Positions 63,241 to 64,000 of a DNA stretch of 64,000 nt are shown here, in pieces. The notes beneath the pieces were generated by a model that was not told the origin of the DNA, did not search any database, and was given only the letters and a program-made list of their open reading frames with translations. How positions within the stretch are numbered: the stretch's first letter is position 1; each line of letters begins with the position of its first letter. A program made the translations under genes and the position numbers. The stretch comes from Tillandsia leiboldiana. Its lineage: Eukaryota > Streptophyta > Magnoliopsida > Poales > Bromeliaceae. The stretch lies in assembly GCA_029204045.2 (NCBI GenBank), contig CM055066.1:45212342-45276341 (forward strand), read 5' to 3'.

Positions 63241-63540
63241 GATCGTGCGGCGGGGTCGGTGATGACGACGGGGAGGGAGACGGCGATGTAGACAACGAAA
63301 AAGACACGAGAAAACCCCATTAACGCAACAAAACGGAAACTACCTACCAAAAATCCCGACGGGGGAGTCGACCGATTGCTCTTCTAATTCCGGTACGGTA
63401 TTCGGGGTGGTCGGATTCTCCGTCTTCTTCATATTTCTTTCCTTTTTCCTCCTCCGGCTAGGGTTTCTCCTTTTGCAAAAAGTGGGATTTTCCCTTTTGG
63501 TACGTACAATTAAATCCCACCCTTTTAATTTCCATCACCA

Positions 63541-63690
63541 ATTAATTAATTCTTTAATTAATTAATCCTACGGGATAACCCACCTTTCAATATCTGTAAC
63601 CGAATAACTAATTCTTTAATTAATTAATCCTACGGGATAACCCACCTTTTAATATCCGTAACCGAATAACTAATTTTTTAATTAATTAAT
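63541..63690 (-). repeat. 62-bp AT-rich tandem repeats in LTR I
   Basis: About two and a half copies of a unit containing TTTAATTAATTAATCC and GGGATAACCCACC. The TACGGG motif recurs after 62 bp (63569, 63631). On the minus strand this lies in the promoter-side third of the LTR. Confidence 0.82.
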
Positions 63691-64000
63691 CCTATGAGAT
63701 AAATCCCCCATTTCCTCGGAAAGCGTGCAGGATATTTTGCACGGGTTTCGATGCACGTTAAGTCACCGCGACACTAAAAACTCTGTTCTGGGAGATCCCT
63801 AAGTCCGATTTCGGATCCGATTGCACCGTCGGTCATCATTTTTCGTGCTCTTTCACAGAAAAAATACTCATGCAACACACCGACCAACTTACAGAAACTC
63901 GATAATTTCAATCCACTAAAAGGAGTACTTTATTAGAAGGATGTAAAACATCACTAAAAAGTCGTGTCATTACACCACTTACACTTTATAAAAAGTTTCA

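Larger units (their letters stand above)
61325..63974 (-). repeat. 3' LTR of element I (2650 bp)
   Basis: On the minus strand it shows the B/C/D order: a diverged shared block (about 63890-63790), 62-bp TTAATTAATTAA repeats (63690-63541), GC-rich array (63240-62700), CGTGTGG-loop hairpins (about 61720-61600) and the 47-nt hairpin (61484-61438). It ends 113 nt beyond the hairpin. No coding sequence. Confidence 0.88.
61325..64000 (-). mobile_element. Element I: minus-strand Ty3/gypsy element, 3' LTR end only
   Basis: Read on the minus strand, a short internal tail (64000-63975: GAAAC, then a purine-rich stretch ending AGTGTAAGTGG) is followed by an LTR that starts TGTAATGACACG and ends GGGGCGTGACA at 61325. 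The layout matches the 3' side of C. The rest of the element lies right of the window. Confidence 0.85.

Noticed and set aside
62596..63350. ORFs of 176-217 aa on both strands in LTR I
   Set aside because: Compositional artefact of the GC-rich array; open in nearly all frames, no domain.

Overview
The window is plant nuclear repeat DNA made almost entirely of nested LTR retrotransposons. I found no host gene, tRNA, rRNA or CRISPR array. The plant assignment rests on Ty3/gypsy chromovirus-type polyproteins with a C-terminal chromodomain-like tail (closest by eye to the Tekay/Del group), kilobase-long LTRs ending in GGGGCGTGACA, primer-binding sites matching initiator tRNA-Met, and a Ty1/copia gag. 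I cannot name the species. Letters A to I are my own labels.

Left of the assembly gap (1-36944) there is one nest. Element D (from 12127) is the host. A minus-strand copia element (9987-12126) sits in D's 5' LTR and is itself split by element A (1-9986). D's pol is split by element B (15140-34900, target duplication GTTGT on both sides). B is split 14 nt upstream of its gag start by element C (17715-28089, target duplication TCGTG on both sides). C carries the only intact coding sequence, one 1594-residue gag-pol ORF, and nearly identical LTRs. B's gag-pol is almost complete but frameshifted. D and A hold only fragments of pol.

A 100-N gap lies at 36945-37044. Right of it is a second nest: element E (37045-46384) lies inside F (46385-52263), F lies inside the 5' LTR of G (52264-59717), and G lies inside an old related LTR, H (59718-61127). 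At the right edge is the 3' LTR of a minus-strand element, I (61325-63974). E has mutated gag-pol. F has the same kind of decayed pol as A. G has no recognisable coding sequence between two 4.8 kb-type LTRs.

The most interesting content is non-coding. The leaders and LTRs hold many predicted RNA stem-loops whose stems change in a compensatory way while loops stay fixed. They include: (i) eight tandem hairpins with the same hexaloop in the copia leader; (ii) a leader hairpin with a palindromic loop in A, E and G that looks like a retroviral dimer-initiation site; (iii) a 47-nt hairpin 113-122 nt before the LTR end in B, C, D and I; (iv) tandem hairpins with a CGTGTGG-type loop in the same LTRs; (v) about 35 copies of a TTTTGCGTGC repeat in G's LTR. 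Others are arrays of ACGTG(G/T)C sites in the U3 of A, E and F, and AG|GT junctions at matching positions in their long leaders. Non-autonomous elements (A, F, G) keep these cis signals while their protein genes have decayed, which suggests they are moved by proteins from relatives.
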